Positions 8,706-16,541 of a DNA stretch of 64,000 nucleotides are shown one piece after another (the stretch's first letter is position 1; every line of letters starts with the position of its first letter). The notes under the pieces are model-generated. The model was not told the DNA's origin and did no database searches. It saw nothing but the letters and a program-made list of their open reading frames with translations. A program made the position numbers and the translations under genes. The stretch comes from Streptomyces sparsogenes (GTDB lineage Bacteria; Actinomycetota; Actinomycetes; Streptomycetales; Streptomycetaceae): contig NZ_MAXF01000095.1 of NCBI RefSeq assembly GCF_001704635.1, positions 1-64,000 of the forward strand, read 5' to 3'.

Positions 8706-8900
8706 GTGGCGCTCTCGATTTCGTTGGTCGTGCTGCTGCTGATCATCGTCGTCATGCTCGTCCAGAAGGCTGGGCTGAAGTCGGGGCACGCACTCCTCTG
8801 TGTGCTGCTCGGCTTCTACCTCGCCAGTTCCTCGATCGCCCCGACGATCGACGACCTCACGACGAACGTGGCGAACATGATCGGAGATGTCGACCTCTGA
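8706..8900 (+). CDS. Small conserved single/double-pass membrane protein (64 aa)
   Basis: Short protein of unknown function. It starts at GTG 8706 behind a strong ribosome binding site (GGAGGTGA, 6 bases away), which supports translation. Residues 3-19 form a Val/Leu/Ile membrane helix; a second hydrophobic segment (about 28-46, GHALLCVLLGFYLASSS) follows, and the C-terminus is acidic. I recall a similar small protein conserved upstream of mshB in streptomycetes, but did not check. A small hairpin (8912-8931) follows the stop. Confidence 0.75.
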   Translation: MALSISLVVLLLIIVVMLVQKAGLKSGHALLCVLLGFYLASSSIAPTIDDLTTNVANMIGDVDL

Positions 8901-8911
8901 TCCATGGCTGA

Positions 8912-8931
8912 CCCGCGGCTCAGGCCGCGGG
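8912..8931 (+). terminator. Short hairpin between the 64-aa gene and mshB
   Basis: Seven-base stem CCCGCGG (8912-8918) with complement CCGCGGG (8925-8931) and a 6-base loop. It is a weak terminator candidate just after the small membrane-protein gene; mshB starts 18 bases later. Confidence 0.35.
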
Positions 8932-8948
8932 GCTCGTAGGCTGTGCCC

Positions 8949-9854
8949 ATGACCCCGGTCCTTCCCGCCCGTCGCCTGCTTCTGGTACACGCACATCCGG
9001 ACGACGAGTCGATCAACAACGGCGCGACCATGGCCAAGTACGCCTCCGAGGGCGCCCACGTCACCCTGGTGACCTGCACGCTCGGCGAGGAGGGCGAGGT
9101 CATCCCGCCCGCCCTGGCGCACCTCGCCGCCGACCGCGACGACGCGCTCGGCGCCCACAGGGTGGGCGAACTCGCCGTGGCGATGAAGGCGTTGGGGGTC
9201 AGCGATCACCGCTTCCTGGGCGGGCCCGGCCGGTACCGCGACTCCGGGATGATGGGCGCCCCGCAGAACGCCCGCCCGGAGTGCTTCTGGCGGGCGGACG
9301 TCGACGAGGCGGCCGCCCACCTGGTCGAGGTGATCCGCGAGGTGCGCCCGCAGGTCCTGGTCGCCTACGACCCGCACGGGGGCTATGGCCACCCCGACCA
9401 CATCCAGGCCCACCGCGTCGCCATGCGCGCCGCCGAGCTGGCCGCGGAGCCGGTCTACCGCCGCGACCTGGGCGACCCCCACGAGATCGCCAAGGTCTAC
9501 TGGAACTGCGTTCCGCGCTCGGAGCTGGAGGAGGGCTTCGCCCGGCTGCGCGCCGCGGGCGCGGACGCCCCGTTCCCGGGGATCGCCTCGGCCGGTGATG
9601 TGCCGGGGGTGGTCGACGACGACCGGGTGACGGCCACGGTGGACGGCTCCGCCCACGCCGAGGCGAAGGCGGAGGCCATGCGGGCCCACGCCACCCAGAT
9701 CGTGGTGGACGGGCCCTTCTTCGCGCTCTCGAACGATCTGGGTCAGCCGCTGTTCACCAGGGAGCACTATCTGCTCGTCAAGGGGCGGGCGGTGCCGCCG
9801 CCCGGCGCGGACCGGGGCCGCGAGGACGACCTGTTCGCCGGGGTGACGGCGTGA
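8949..9854 (+). CDS. mshB: MshB: GlcNAc-Ins (1D-myo-inositol 2-acetamido-2-deoxy-glucopyranoside) deacetylase
   Basis: Zinc-dependent deacetylase of mycothiol biosynthesis, which removes the acetyl group from GlcNAc-Ins to give GlcN-Ins for ligation to cysteine by MshC. The LmbE/PIG-L metal site is complete: AHPDDES near residue 15 (His16, Asp18 as base, Asp19) and GHPDHIQAH with His141 as third ligand. At about 301 residues the length matches MshB proteins. ATG at 8949 is preferred; an in-frame GTG lies six bases upstream. The stop overlaps the start of the next gene by one base, so the two are translationally coupled, the same pairing I recall for the mycobacterial homologues. Confidence 0.95.
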   Translation: MTPVLPARRLLLVHAHPDDESINNGATMAKYASEGAHVTLVTCTLGEEGEVIPPALAHLAADRDDALGAHRVGELAVAMKALGVSDHRFLGGPGRYRDSGMMGAPQNARPECFWRADVDEAAAHLVEVIREVRPQVLVAYDPHGGYGHPDHIQAHRVAMRAAELAAEPVYRRDLGDPHEIAKVYWNCVPRSELEEGFARLRAAGADAPFPGIASAGDVPGVVDDDRVTATVDGSAHAEAKAEAMRAHATQIVVDGPFFALSNDLGQPLFTREHYLLVKGRAVPPPGADRGREDDLFAGVTA

Positions 9855-10219
9855 TGGCCGGGCGCGTGGCGGCGTATGTGCTGCTCGGAGTGGTGGGTGC
9901 GCTGGTCGCCGCCGCGGGCGCGCTGGTCCAAGCGGCCTGGTTTCCGGGCGGGTTGCTGCTCGCGCTGCTCGCGGTGGGTGCCCTCTGCTACGGCGGGGTC
10001 AAGGCCATGGGCACCCGGCTGGGCGGGGCGGTGCCGGCCGGGGCGTGGGTGATCGCGGTGCTGTTCCTCACGGTGGCCCGTCCCGAGGGGGATTTCCTTT
10101 TCGGTGCCGGAGCGGGTTCGTATGCTTTTCTCCTGGGCGGAATGTTCGCCGGTGTGATGTGTGCCACGATGCCGAAGGTGTCGCAACCGGGCAGCGGCCC
10201 GGCCCGACTTGGTAAGTGA
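9854..10219 (+). CDS. DUF6113-like small integral membrane protein downstream of mshB
   Basis: Protein of 121 residues with four predicted membrane helices (about 5-25, 32-50, 63-80, 92-110) and little else. Its ATG overlaps the mshB stop by one base (TGATG); a GTG three bases earlier would overlap by four. The position directly after mshB is conserved in actinobacteria in my recollection, but no role in mycothiol metabolism has been shown to my knowledge. The last residues are hydrophilic (QPGSGPARLGK). Confidence 0.8.
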   Translation: MAGRVAAYVLLGVVGALVAAAGALVQAAWFPGGLLLALLAVGALCYGGVKAMGTRLGGAVPAGAWVIAVLFLTVARPEGDFLFGAGAGSYAFLLGGMFAGVMCATMPKVSQPGSGPARLGK

Positions 10220-10343
10220 CGTCACGTTTTCGCCGGGGCGTTCCCAGGACGGCGGGCGGCGCCCGCCGGTGCGCGGGCTGCGGCGATACAGCGGTCGTCA
10301 AGTGCGTGCCCGTGTGGCCCAGTAAGGTGGTGCCGCCGCCGAG

Positions 10344-10368
10344 CCGCCCGCGCGAGTCTGACGGGCGG
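10344..10368 (+). promoter_or_regulatory. Hairpin in the leader of the PG_binding_4 gene
   Basis: Seven-base stem CCGCCCG (10344-10350) and complement CGGGCGG (10362-10368) with an 11-base loop, ending 24 bases before the TTG start of the next gene. It may be a weak terminator for the mshB operon or a leader structure that modulates translation; sequence alone does not decide. Confidence 0.35.
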
Positions 10369-10392
10369 CGGAGCTAACTGGGAGAACCTGCT

Positions 10393-12597
10393 TTGAGCCG
10401 TGAATCTGACAGTTCGTCCTCCGGGGCCCGGAAGGGCAGCGGCGCCGCCGCCTACCCGCCCGGCACCCCGCCGTACGGATCCCGCCAGTACCCGTCGCCG
10501 AACCCGACGCAGGAGGCCCGGCAGGGCGGTTCCGGCGACGGCGAGGCGCGTGCCGCGGCCAGGCCGGAGGAACCGAAGACCGAGACCACGCTGACGACCC
10601 GGATCAAGATCAACATCCCGGGCTCGCGACCCATCCCCCCGGTCGTCATGCGTACCCCCGTCGGCGAGGAGGGCGTACCGGGCCCCCGGTCCGCCGACGA
10701 CGCAGAGAGCGCCGGCGACGCCGCCCGGCCCGGCCCCGCCCCGGCGGCGGGCCCGGGAGCGGCCGGGGCGGCGCGCGGGGAGCACCCGGAGAAGCCGGAG
10801 AAGAAGGAGGAGCGGACCAGCGACTGGTTCGCGCCCCGCAAGCCCAAGGGCGGCGCCGCCACGACGGGCGGCTCGCCCAAGCCCCCGGCCCCGCCGTCCG
10901 GCGCCACGCAGTCCGGGTCCGTGCCGTCCGGCTCCGGGACGTCCGGTTCGGCGCGCTCCGGGTCCGCGCCCGAGACCACGCAGCAGTTCCCCGTCGTCGC
11001 CGAGGCCACCCAGCCGATTCCGACGGTGGAGGGCGGGCAGCCGTTCCCGGGCTCCGACTTCTCCTCGCCGCAGACCACCCAGCAGTTCCCCGCCGTGTCG
11101 CAGGACGGCGGGCCGGGCGCCGACCTGCCGTACTTCACCGACACCCCGCAGGGCGGCTTCCCCGGCGCGCCGGAGCCCAGCGGCCCGACGACCGGCCCGG
11201 TCACCGGCGAGATGCGGCTGCCCGGGCGGGCCCCGGGCGCCACCCGGCCACCGGCCGCGGGCGGCGGCGGGGGCGCGGCGCAGCCGCCCACCCCGCCGAA
11301 CGGCTCGCCGCTGTCCGGCAGCCTCGGCGCCACCACGGGCACGAGCCCCGCGGCGTCGGCCGGGCCGCTCGGCGGCCTCGGCGGCAAGCCGGGGCAGGAC
11401 TCCACGACGACCCCGCCGATCTTCCGCGACCCCGACCCGGCCCCCGGCGGGGGCGCGCCGGCCGAGCATGTCTCCGGAGAGACGCTGGTCAGCGGCATCC
11501 CCGTCGTCCCGCCCACGGGCAACCGGCCCGGCTCGCCCTTCCCGCCCGCCGGGAGCGGCACCGACGCGCCCGCCCCGGCCGCCGAGGACGCCACCCCGCC
11601 GAGCGGCCCCAAGCCCCCCGCCGCCCCGGCGGCCGCCCGCCCCAAGAAGAAGGGGCGCTCCAAGCTGGTGATGGCCGTGGGCGCGCTCGTCGTCCTCGGC
11701 GGCATCGCCTACGGCGCGGGCCTGGTGATGAACCACGCCGACGTCCCGAACGGCACCACCGTGCTGGGCGTCGACATCGGCGGCACCTCCAAGGAGACGG
11801 CCGTCCAGAAGCTGGACACCGCGCTGGAGGGCCGTACCACCGCCCCGCTGAAGGTGTCCGTGGACGGCCAGCAGAAGGAGATCAAGCCGTCCGTCGCGGG
11901 CCTGACCCTGGACACCGAGGCCACGGTCCGCGGCGTCGCCGGCCGCGACTACAACCCGGTCACCGTGATCGGCTCGCTGTTCGGCGGCACCCACCAGGCC
12001 GAGCCCGTCGTCACGATCGACGAGGAGAAGCTCAAGGACGCGCTGGAGCGGCTCGCGGGCACCTCGGGCACGGCCCGCGAGGGCACGATCAAGTTCGAGC
12101 CCGGCAAGGCCGTCGCGGTGTACGGCAAGGCCGGCAAGGCGCTGGACGTCGACAAGGCGGTCGCGGCGGTGGACGAGGCGTTCCGGCAGCGGGCCGCCAC
12201 CGGGCAGAACAAGGTCATCACCCTGCCCGTCGTCACCAAGCAGCCGCAGATCAGCAACGCCGAGGTGGACCGGAAGATGCGGACCTTCGCCAAGCCCGCG
12301 ATGTCGGCCCTGGTGAAGGTCCAGACGGACCCGGCGCACTCGCTGCCGCTGAGCCCGCAGAACTCGCTGTGGAAGGTCCTCTCCATGCGGGTGGTGGACG
12401 GCAAGCTGGTGGAGCACTACGACCTGAACGCCCTCAAGGAGCTGTACGGCGGCTTCTTCGACGGCGTGCTGATCGAGCGCGGCAACGGCAGCAAGCAGCC
12501 CGTCGCCCCGACGGACGTCGCGGTGGCGCTGGCCAAGGCGCTGCAGGGCAAGACTCCGGCCGAGCGGATCGGGATCATCGAGACCAACGGCAGCTGA
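10393..12597 (+). CDS. Large membrane-anchored protein with disordered N-terminus and PG_binding_4 (VanW-associated) repeats
   Basis: Protein of 734 residues starting at TTG 10393 behind GGGAGAACCTG. Residues 1-415 are Pro/Gly/Ser/Thr-rich and probably disordered; they include repeated short motifs TTQQFP (twice) and TQPIP. A Lys/Arg stop-transfer patch (PKKKGRSK) precedes one membrane helix (about 422-440), so the N-terminus is cytoplasmic and residues 445-734 are outside. The external part holds two repeats of the putative peptidoglycan-binding type (VLGVDIGGTSKETAVQKL and similar) as in VanW-family proteins, but I see no VanW domain itself. A cell-wall or septum-linked role is plausible. 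A near-perfect terminator follows 13 bases after the stop. Confidence 0.85.
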   Translation: MSRESDSSSSGARKGSGAAAYPPGTPPYGSRQYPSPNPTQEARQGGSGDGEARAAARPEEPKTETTLTTRIKINIPGSRPIPPVVMRTPVGEEGVPGPRSADDAESAGDAARPGPAPAAGPGAAGAARGEHPEKPEKKEERTSDWFAPRKPKGGAATTGGSPKPPAPPSGATQSGSVPSGSGTSGSARSGSAPETTQQFPVVAEATQPIPTVEGGQPFPGSDFSSPQTTQQFPAVSQDGGPGADLPYFTDTPQGGFPGAPEPSGPTTGPVTGEMRLPGRAPGATRPPAAGGGGGAAQPPTPPNGSPLSGSLGATTGTSPAASAGPLGGLGGKPGQDSTTTPPIFRDPDPAPGGGAPAEHVSGETLVSGIPVVPPTGNRPGSPFPPAGSGTDAPAPAAEDATPPSGPKPPAAPAAARPKKKGRSKLVMAVGALVVLGGIAYGAGLVMNHADVPNGTTVLGVDIGGTSKETAVQKLDTALEGRTTAPLKVSVDGQQKEIKPSVAGLTLDTEATVRGVAGRDYNPVTVIGSLFGGTHQAEPVVTIDEEKLKDALERLAGTSGTAREGTIKFEPGKAVAVYGKAGKALDVDKAVAAVDEAFRQRAATGQNKVITLPVVTKQPQISNAEVDRKMRTFAKPAMSALVKVQTDPAHSLPLSPQNSLWKVLSMRVVDGKLVEHYDLNALKELYGGFFDGVLIERGNGSKQPVAPTDVAVALAKALQGKTPAERIGIIETNGS

Positions 12598-12610
12598 GCC
12601 CGGCGCGTAT

Positions 12611-12644
12611 CACGGCCCCCGCCCGGCACCGGGCGGGGGCCGTG
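12611..12644. terminator. Intrinsic terminator after the PG_binding_4 gene
   Basis: Sixteen-base perfect inverted repeat CACGGCCCCCGCCCGG (12611-12626) and its complement (12629-12644), folding with a tight loop. It starts 13 bases after the stop of the plus-strand gene and can serve the converging minus-strand gene as well. Confidence 0.8.
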
Positions 12645-12740
12645 GCGCGCGCCCGTCGCCGTACGGGAGCCGTGGTGCCCGGTGCCGTACGGGTCCGTGA
12701 TACGCCTGGTGCCCGATGGGGCCGCGCGCGCCCGGCCCGC

Positions 12741-13580
12741 TCAGTTCAGCATCGCCCGGGCGGCCCGCGCCTGGCGCCGTACGGCCTCCGCCGCGTTCGG
12801 CTCCATCGCGGCCACCACCTCCGCGTACTGCTCCATCTCCTTCGCGCCGGCCACGAAGTCCCCACGCTCCACGAGCAGTTTGGCCCGCTCGTAGCGGAGC
12901 CGGGCCGGGTGGCTGGGCAGCAGCAGGGACAGCTCCACCGCCCAGAGCTGGACATCCGTACGCTCCGGGCGGGCGGCCGCCCAGGCGCGGATGTTGTTCA
13001 GGATCCGCAGCACGATCTCCAGCGGGGTGGCCGGGGCCAGTGCCGCCGGGGCCAGTGGGGTCCCCAGCGCGCCCGCCACCAGCAGCGCCGCGTCCTCGTC
13101 GGACAGCACCCGGCCGCCGTCGAAGGGGTCGGCCAGCACATGGCTCCCGTAGGGGTCGCCGAAGCCGACCACGAAGTGGCCCGGCAGCGCCACCCCGTAC
13201 ACCGGCGCGCCCGCCCGCCGCGCCACCTCCATCCAGACCACGGACAGCAGGATCGGCAGCCCGCGGCGCCGTCGCAGCACCTCGTGCAGCAGCGAGGACT
13301 CCAGCCGCCGGTAGTCGCCGGCGGAGCCGCGGAAGTCCAGCCGGTCCCCGAGCAGCCCGGCCAGCGCGGCGGCCCAGGCGTCGGGCGCGCCGGGGGAGTA
13401 GGGCACCAGACCGGCCAGCCGGTCCAGCTCGATCTGCGCGGCGTCGATTCCGTCCTCGTCCAGCTCCGGATCGGCTTCCTGGCCCACCAGCAGGCACAGC
13501 AGCGCCAGGTCGGGCCGCTCCTCGCGGGCCGCCTCGGCGAAGCGCGGGCGCCGGTCCGGGGTGTCGTTCATGCGTGGCAT
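12741..13580 (-). CDS. SirB1-family transglutaminase-like protein
   Basis: Protein of 279 residues with the SirB1_N transglutaminase-like core: the segment LLHEVLRRRRGLPILLSVVW about residues 98-117 and GVALPGHFVVGF about 128-139, where the usual Cys is replaced. The C-terminal part (about 200-279) looks like a TPR-type helical repeat (ARLRYERAKLLVERGDFVAGA). Its molecular function is unknown; E. coli SirB1/YchA is a relative in name only. ATG at 13580 has GAGG five bases upstream; ATG 13571 is an alternative. It follows the GNAT gene by 17 bases, so the pair is probably an operon. Confidence 0.82.
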   Translation of the reverse strand: MPRMNDTPDRRPRFAEAAREERPDLALLCLLVGQEADPELDEDGIDAAQIELDRLAGLVPYSPGAPDAWAAALAGLLGDRLDFRGSAGDYRRLESSLLHEVLRRRRGLPILLSVVWMEVARRAGAPVYGVALPGHFVVGFGDPYGSHVLADPFDGGRVLSDEDAALLVAGALGTPLAPAALAPATPLEIVLRILNNIRAWAAARPERTDVQLWAVELSLLLPSHPARLRYERAKLLVERGDFVAGAKEMEQYAEVVAAMEPNAAEAVRRQARAARAMLN

Positions 13581-13597
13581 AGGTGCCTCGTACCCGC

Positions 13598-14659
13598 TCA
13601 GCGGTGGTTCTCGTGGGGTGCGCGCCAGTGGTGGTAGCTGTGGTGGGTGGTGAAGCCCATGCCCTCGTAGAGTGCCCGGGCACCGTCATTGTCCGTCTCG
13701 ACCTGCAGATACGCAGCCGAGGCGCCCTCCTGGAGGGCCTTGCGGGCGAGCGCGGTCATCGCGGCGGTGGCCAGGCCGCGCCGGCGCAGCAGCGGGTCGG
13801 TCTCCACGGCCGTGAACCCGGCCCAGCGGCCGTCCACCACACACCGCCCGATCGCGGCCGGGGCAACCGCGGCCCCGTGCTCCTCCGTGCCTTCCGTCTC
13901 CTCCGTGTTCGCAATGGTCGCGGGAACGGTCGCGAACCACACCGACGGGCCGCCGCTGAGCACCCGCACCACCTCGGGGGCGGGCTCGCCGGAGGCGGAG
14001 CGCTGGTAGCGGGCCAGCCAGGCGTCGTCGAGGTCGCGGGAGAGGACGACCCGTGAGACATCGGCGTCGAGGTCCGCGAGGGGCGCGAGGGCCGCGATCC
14101 GTATCTCCGCGGAGACCTCCTGGGTCCAGCCGTGCTCCGCCAGCTCCGCGGCCAGCAGCTCCTGCGTTCCCTCCGCGCCTGTGCTGACCTGGATGTACGC
14201 GGGCAGGCCGCGCTCGGCGTACCAGGCGGCCACCCGCCGCAGCGCGTCCCGCACCGGCATGCCGGGGTCGCCCAGCGGCAGGACCGAGTTGGCGCGCCGG
14301 GTGAAGCCGCCCGCCGCGCGCAGCTCCCACCCGCCCAGCCGCTCGCTGACCACGGGCGGCCAGGCGCGGGCCGCGGCCCGGTCCAGCTCCGCCGCGGTGG
14401 CCGCCGGGCCGCGCCGGCGGGCCGGAGCCGCGGGCACCACCTTGCCCGCCACCAGCGAGGATTCCGGAATGCGGACCTCCGCCCCCGTCCTCCGGGTGAC
14501 GCACAGCACACCGCCCGTCCACGATGTGAGCACCCCGACCACGTCGGTGAACCGCGCGCCGCTCTCGCCATCCGTGACCGTCAGCCTGACGGACACGCGT
14601 TTTCCCACGTCAGACGGGTCAATTCGGATCTCAAGACGTCCGCCAGTGGTGAAATCCAC
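13598..14659 (-). CDS. GNAT-family N-acetyltransferase with extended N-terminal region
   Basis: Protein of 353 residues. The last 150 residues carry an acetyltransferase fold; the acetyl-CoA loop reads R-R-R-G-L-A-T-A-A (about residue 295) and the end shows ALYEGMGF, both GNAT hallmarks. The first 85 residues form a separate beta-rich domain (RIDPSDVGKRVSVRL, FTDVVGVLTSW) found on related actinobacterial acetyltransferases. The acceptor is unknown. The start is GTG 14659; it is transcribed divergently from the ferredoxin gene with 114 bases between, and reads into the SirB1-like gene 17 bases downstream. Confidence 0.85.
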   Translation of the reverse strand: MDFTTGGRLEIRIDPSDVGKRVSVRLTVTDGESGARFTDVVGVLTSWTGGVLCVTRRTGAEVRIPESSLVAGKVVPAAPARRRGPAATAAELDRAAARAWPPVVSERLGGWELRAAGGFTRRANSVLPLGDPGMPVRDALRRVAAWYAERGLPAYIQVSTGAEGTQELLAAELAEHGWTQEVSAEIRIAALAPLADLDADVSRVVLSRDLDDAWLARYQRSASGEPAPEVVRVLSGGPSVWFATVPATIANTEETEGTEEHGAAVAPAAIGRCVVDGRWAGFTAVETDPLLRRRGLATAAMTALARKALQEGASAAYLQVETDNDGARALYEGMGFTTHHSYHHWRAPHENHR

Positions 14660-14773
14660 AGCTCTGTTCGCCCCTCATGTGCGTCTGGTGCCCAAGACCG
14701 GAGATACTAGGTGCGGGCATCGACGACGCCGCGCTCCCGCGCGATAGCAGCCCTAACGAGGAGGAACGACAGC

Positions 14774-15100
14774 GTGACCTACGTCATCGCGCAGCCTTGT
14801 GTCGACCTGAAAGACAAGGCGTGCATCGAGGAGTGCCCCGTCGACTGCATCTACGAGGGCCGGCGGTCCTTGTACATCCACCCGGACGAGTGCGTCGACT
14901 GTGGGGCCTGCGAGCCGGTCTGCCCGGTCGAGGCGATCTTCTACGAGGACGACACTCCCGAGGAGTGGAAGGACTACTACAAGGCCAACGTCGAGTTCTT
15001 CGACGAGCTGGGCTCGCCCGGTGGCGCGAGCAAGCTGGGCCTGATCGAGCGTGACCACCCCTTCATCGCCGCCCTGCCCCCGCAGGAGCACGACGAGTGA
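14774..15100 (+). CDS. fdxA: Seven-iron ferredoxin FdxA/FdxC ([3Fe-4S][4Fe-4S])
   Basis: Electron carrier of 108 residues. The N-terminal cluster motif has Cys9, Cys17, Cys21 and Cys25 (CxxxxxxxCxxxCPxxC type) and the second motif CVDCGACEPVCP gives Cys40, Cys43, Cys46 and Cys50, the pattern of 7Fe ferredoxins, with the usual long acidic C-terminal tail. The GTG start at 14774 sits behind AGGAGGAACGACAGC; an earlier ATG at 14711 would add a non-conserved stretch. It lies just upstream of dapC, the same pairing I recall in M. tuberculosis (fdxC-Rv1178), with a terminator between them. It probably donates electrons to cytochrome P450s or other oxidoreductases. Confidence 0.95.
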   Translation: MTYVIAQPCVDLKDKACIEECPVDCIYEGRRSLYIHPDECVDCGACEPVCPVEAIFYEDDTPEEWKDYYKANVEFFDELGSPGGASKLGLIERDHPFIAALPPQEHDE

Positions 15101-15167
15101 CCTCGCGGCGCGCGGGGGCGTTCTGAAGACGCCCCGGCACCGCGCAGCCCTCGGTCCCGCACGCCAC

Positions 15168-15193
15168 CCCGGCCTGCGGGGCCGGGCTGTTTT
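15168..15193 (+). terminator. Intrinsic terminator with T-tract between fdxA and dapC
   Basis: Stem CCCGGCC (15168-15174) and GGCCGGG (15180-15186), 5-base loop, followed by CTGTTTT. This is one of the few hairpins here with a real T-run. It ends fdxA transcription 68 bases after the stop and 22 bases before dapC starts, so dapC must be read from its own promoter or by readthrough. Confidence 0.75.
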
Positions 15194-15214
15194 ACCCGAG
15201 AAAGCGAGCCAGTT

Positions 15215-16351
15215 GTGCCACCCGTCTCCGCCCGTCTCCCGGTCTTCCCCTGGGACCGGCTCGAACCGTACAAGGCGACCGCCGCGGCGCACCCGGACGG
15301 CATCGTCGACCTGTCGGTGGGCACCCCCGTCGACCCGGTCCCCGAGCTGATCCGCGAGGCGCTGACCGGCGCGGCCGACAGCCCCGGCTATCCGACCGTA
15401 TGGGGCACCGCCGCGCTGCGGGACGCGCTGACCGGCTGGGTGGAGCGGCGGCTGGGCGCGACGGGCGTGGACCACACCCAGGTGCTGCCGGTCGTGGGCT
15501 CCAAGGAGCTGGTGGCGTCGCTGCCGGCCCAGCTCGGCATCGGCCCCGGCGACCGGGTCGCCTTCCCGCGGCTGGCCTACCCGACGTACGAGGTGGGGGC
15601 GCGGCTGGCGGGCGCGGAGCCCGTGCCGTACGACCCGGAGACCTTCGCGGCCGGCGCCGCGGCTACCGAGCTGGACCCGGCGGGGCTGAAGCTGCTGTGG
15701 CTCAACTCCCCGTCCAACCCGACCGGCCGGGTGATGGACAAGGACGAGCTGCGGGCCGCGGTGGCCTGGGCGCGCGAGCACGGCGTGCTCCTGGTCAGCG
15801 ACGAGTGCTACCTGGAGCTGGGCTGGGACGCCGACCCGGTGTCCGTGCTGCACCCCGAGGTGTCCGGCGGCTCCTTCGAGGGCCTGGTGGCGGTCCACTC
15901 GCTCTCCAAGCGCTCCAACCTGGCGGGCTACCGCGCGGCGTTCCTCGCCGGTGACGCGGCGGTGCTCGGCGAGCTGCTGAAGATCCGCAAGCACGGCGGG
16001 ATGATGGTGCCCGCGCCCGTCCAGGCCGCCACCGTCGCGGCCCTGGGCGACGACGCGCACGTCGCCGAGCAGCGCGAGCGCTACGCCCGCCGCCGGTCCG
16101 CGCTGCGCGAGGCGCTGGAGGGGTGCGGCTTCCGCATCGAGCACAGCGAGGCGTCGCTGTACCTGTGGGCGACGCGGGACGAGCCGTGCTGGGACACCGT
16201 CGGCGCGCTCGCCGAGCTGGGCATCCTGGTGGCGCCGGGCGACTTCTACGGCCCGGCGGGGGAGCGGAACGTCCGGGTCGCGTTCACCGCGACCGACGAG
16301 CGGGTGGCCGCGGCGGCCCGCCGCCTGGGCGGCGGCCTGCCCAAGGCCTGA
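15215..16351 (+). CDS. dapC: DapC: succinyldiaminopimelate aminotransferase
   Basis: PLP-dependent class I/II aminotransferase of 378 residues that makes N-succinyl-L,L-diaminopimelate from the keto precursor, in the lysine/peptidoglycan DAP pathway. Visible features are NSPSNPTG (about 164-171), the SDECYLELGW segment with the cofactor-ring aspartate at about 196, and the Schiff-base Lys232 in HSLSKRSNLAGYR. GTG at 15215 fits the family N-terminus (FPWDRLEPYK at 11-20). dapE, the next enzyme of the pathway, lies 2.1 kb downstream on the same strand. The gene ends at a strong bidirectional terminator. Confidence 0.93.
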   Translation: MPPVSARLPVFPWDRLEPYKATAAAHPDGIVDLSVGTPVDPVPELIREALTGAADSPGYPTVWGTAALRDALTGWVERRLGATGVDHTQVLPVVGSKELVASLPAQLGIGPGDRVAFPRLAYPTYEVGARLAGAEPVPYDPETFAAGAAATELDPAGLKLLWLNSPSNPTGRVMDKDELRAAVAWAREHGVLLVSDECYLELGWDADPVSVLHPEVSGGSFEGLVAVHSLSKRSNLAGYRAAFLAGDAAVLGELLKIRKHGGMMVPAPVQAATVAALGDDAHVAEQRERYARRRSALREALEGCGFRIEHSEASLYLWATRDEPCWDTVGALAELGILVAPGDFYGPAGERNVRVAFTATDERVAAAARRLGGGLPKA

Positions 16352-16377
16352 GGGACGCGGCTGAGCGGACATACGAC

Positions 16378-16407
16378 GGGCCCGGGGAGCCGAAGCTCCC
16401 CGGGCCC
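16378..16407. terminator. Bidirectional terminator between dapC and the Lys/Ala-rich secreted protein gene
   Basis: Perfect 13-bp stem GGGCCCGGGGAGC (16378-16390) with complement at 16395-16407 and the stable loop CGAA. It serves the convergent genes that end at 16351 and 16542. Confidence 0.85.
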
Positions 16408-16541
16408 GGGTGCGCCGAAGGGGTGCGCCGCTGTCGAAAGGGAGAGCGCGCGGAGGCCTTGAGGAACGAAGGGCCGAGCACGGTCGACCGTCGACAGGGG
16501 CTGAGGCGCCCCGGAGGCGGGAGCCCCTGAAGAAGGAGGCG

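Noticed and set aside
10222..12417. Long open frame on the minus strand opposite the PG_binding_4 gene (and similar antisense frames opposite the helicase at 43333-46248 and the glycosyltransferase region)
   Set aside because: In very GC-rich DNA, antisense and frame-shifted frames stay open by chance. Their translations are low-complexity Arg/Gly/Ala-rich, have no ribosome binding sites and show no family motif.
13069..14659. Toxin-antitoxin pair of GNAT plus small partner
   Set aside because: The GNAT is 353 residues with a different architecture and the partner is a 279-residue SirB1-like protein, not a DNA-binding antitoxin.
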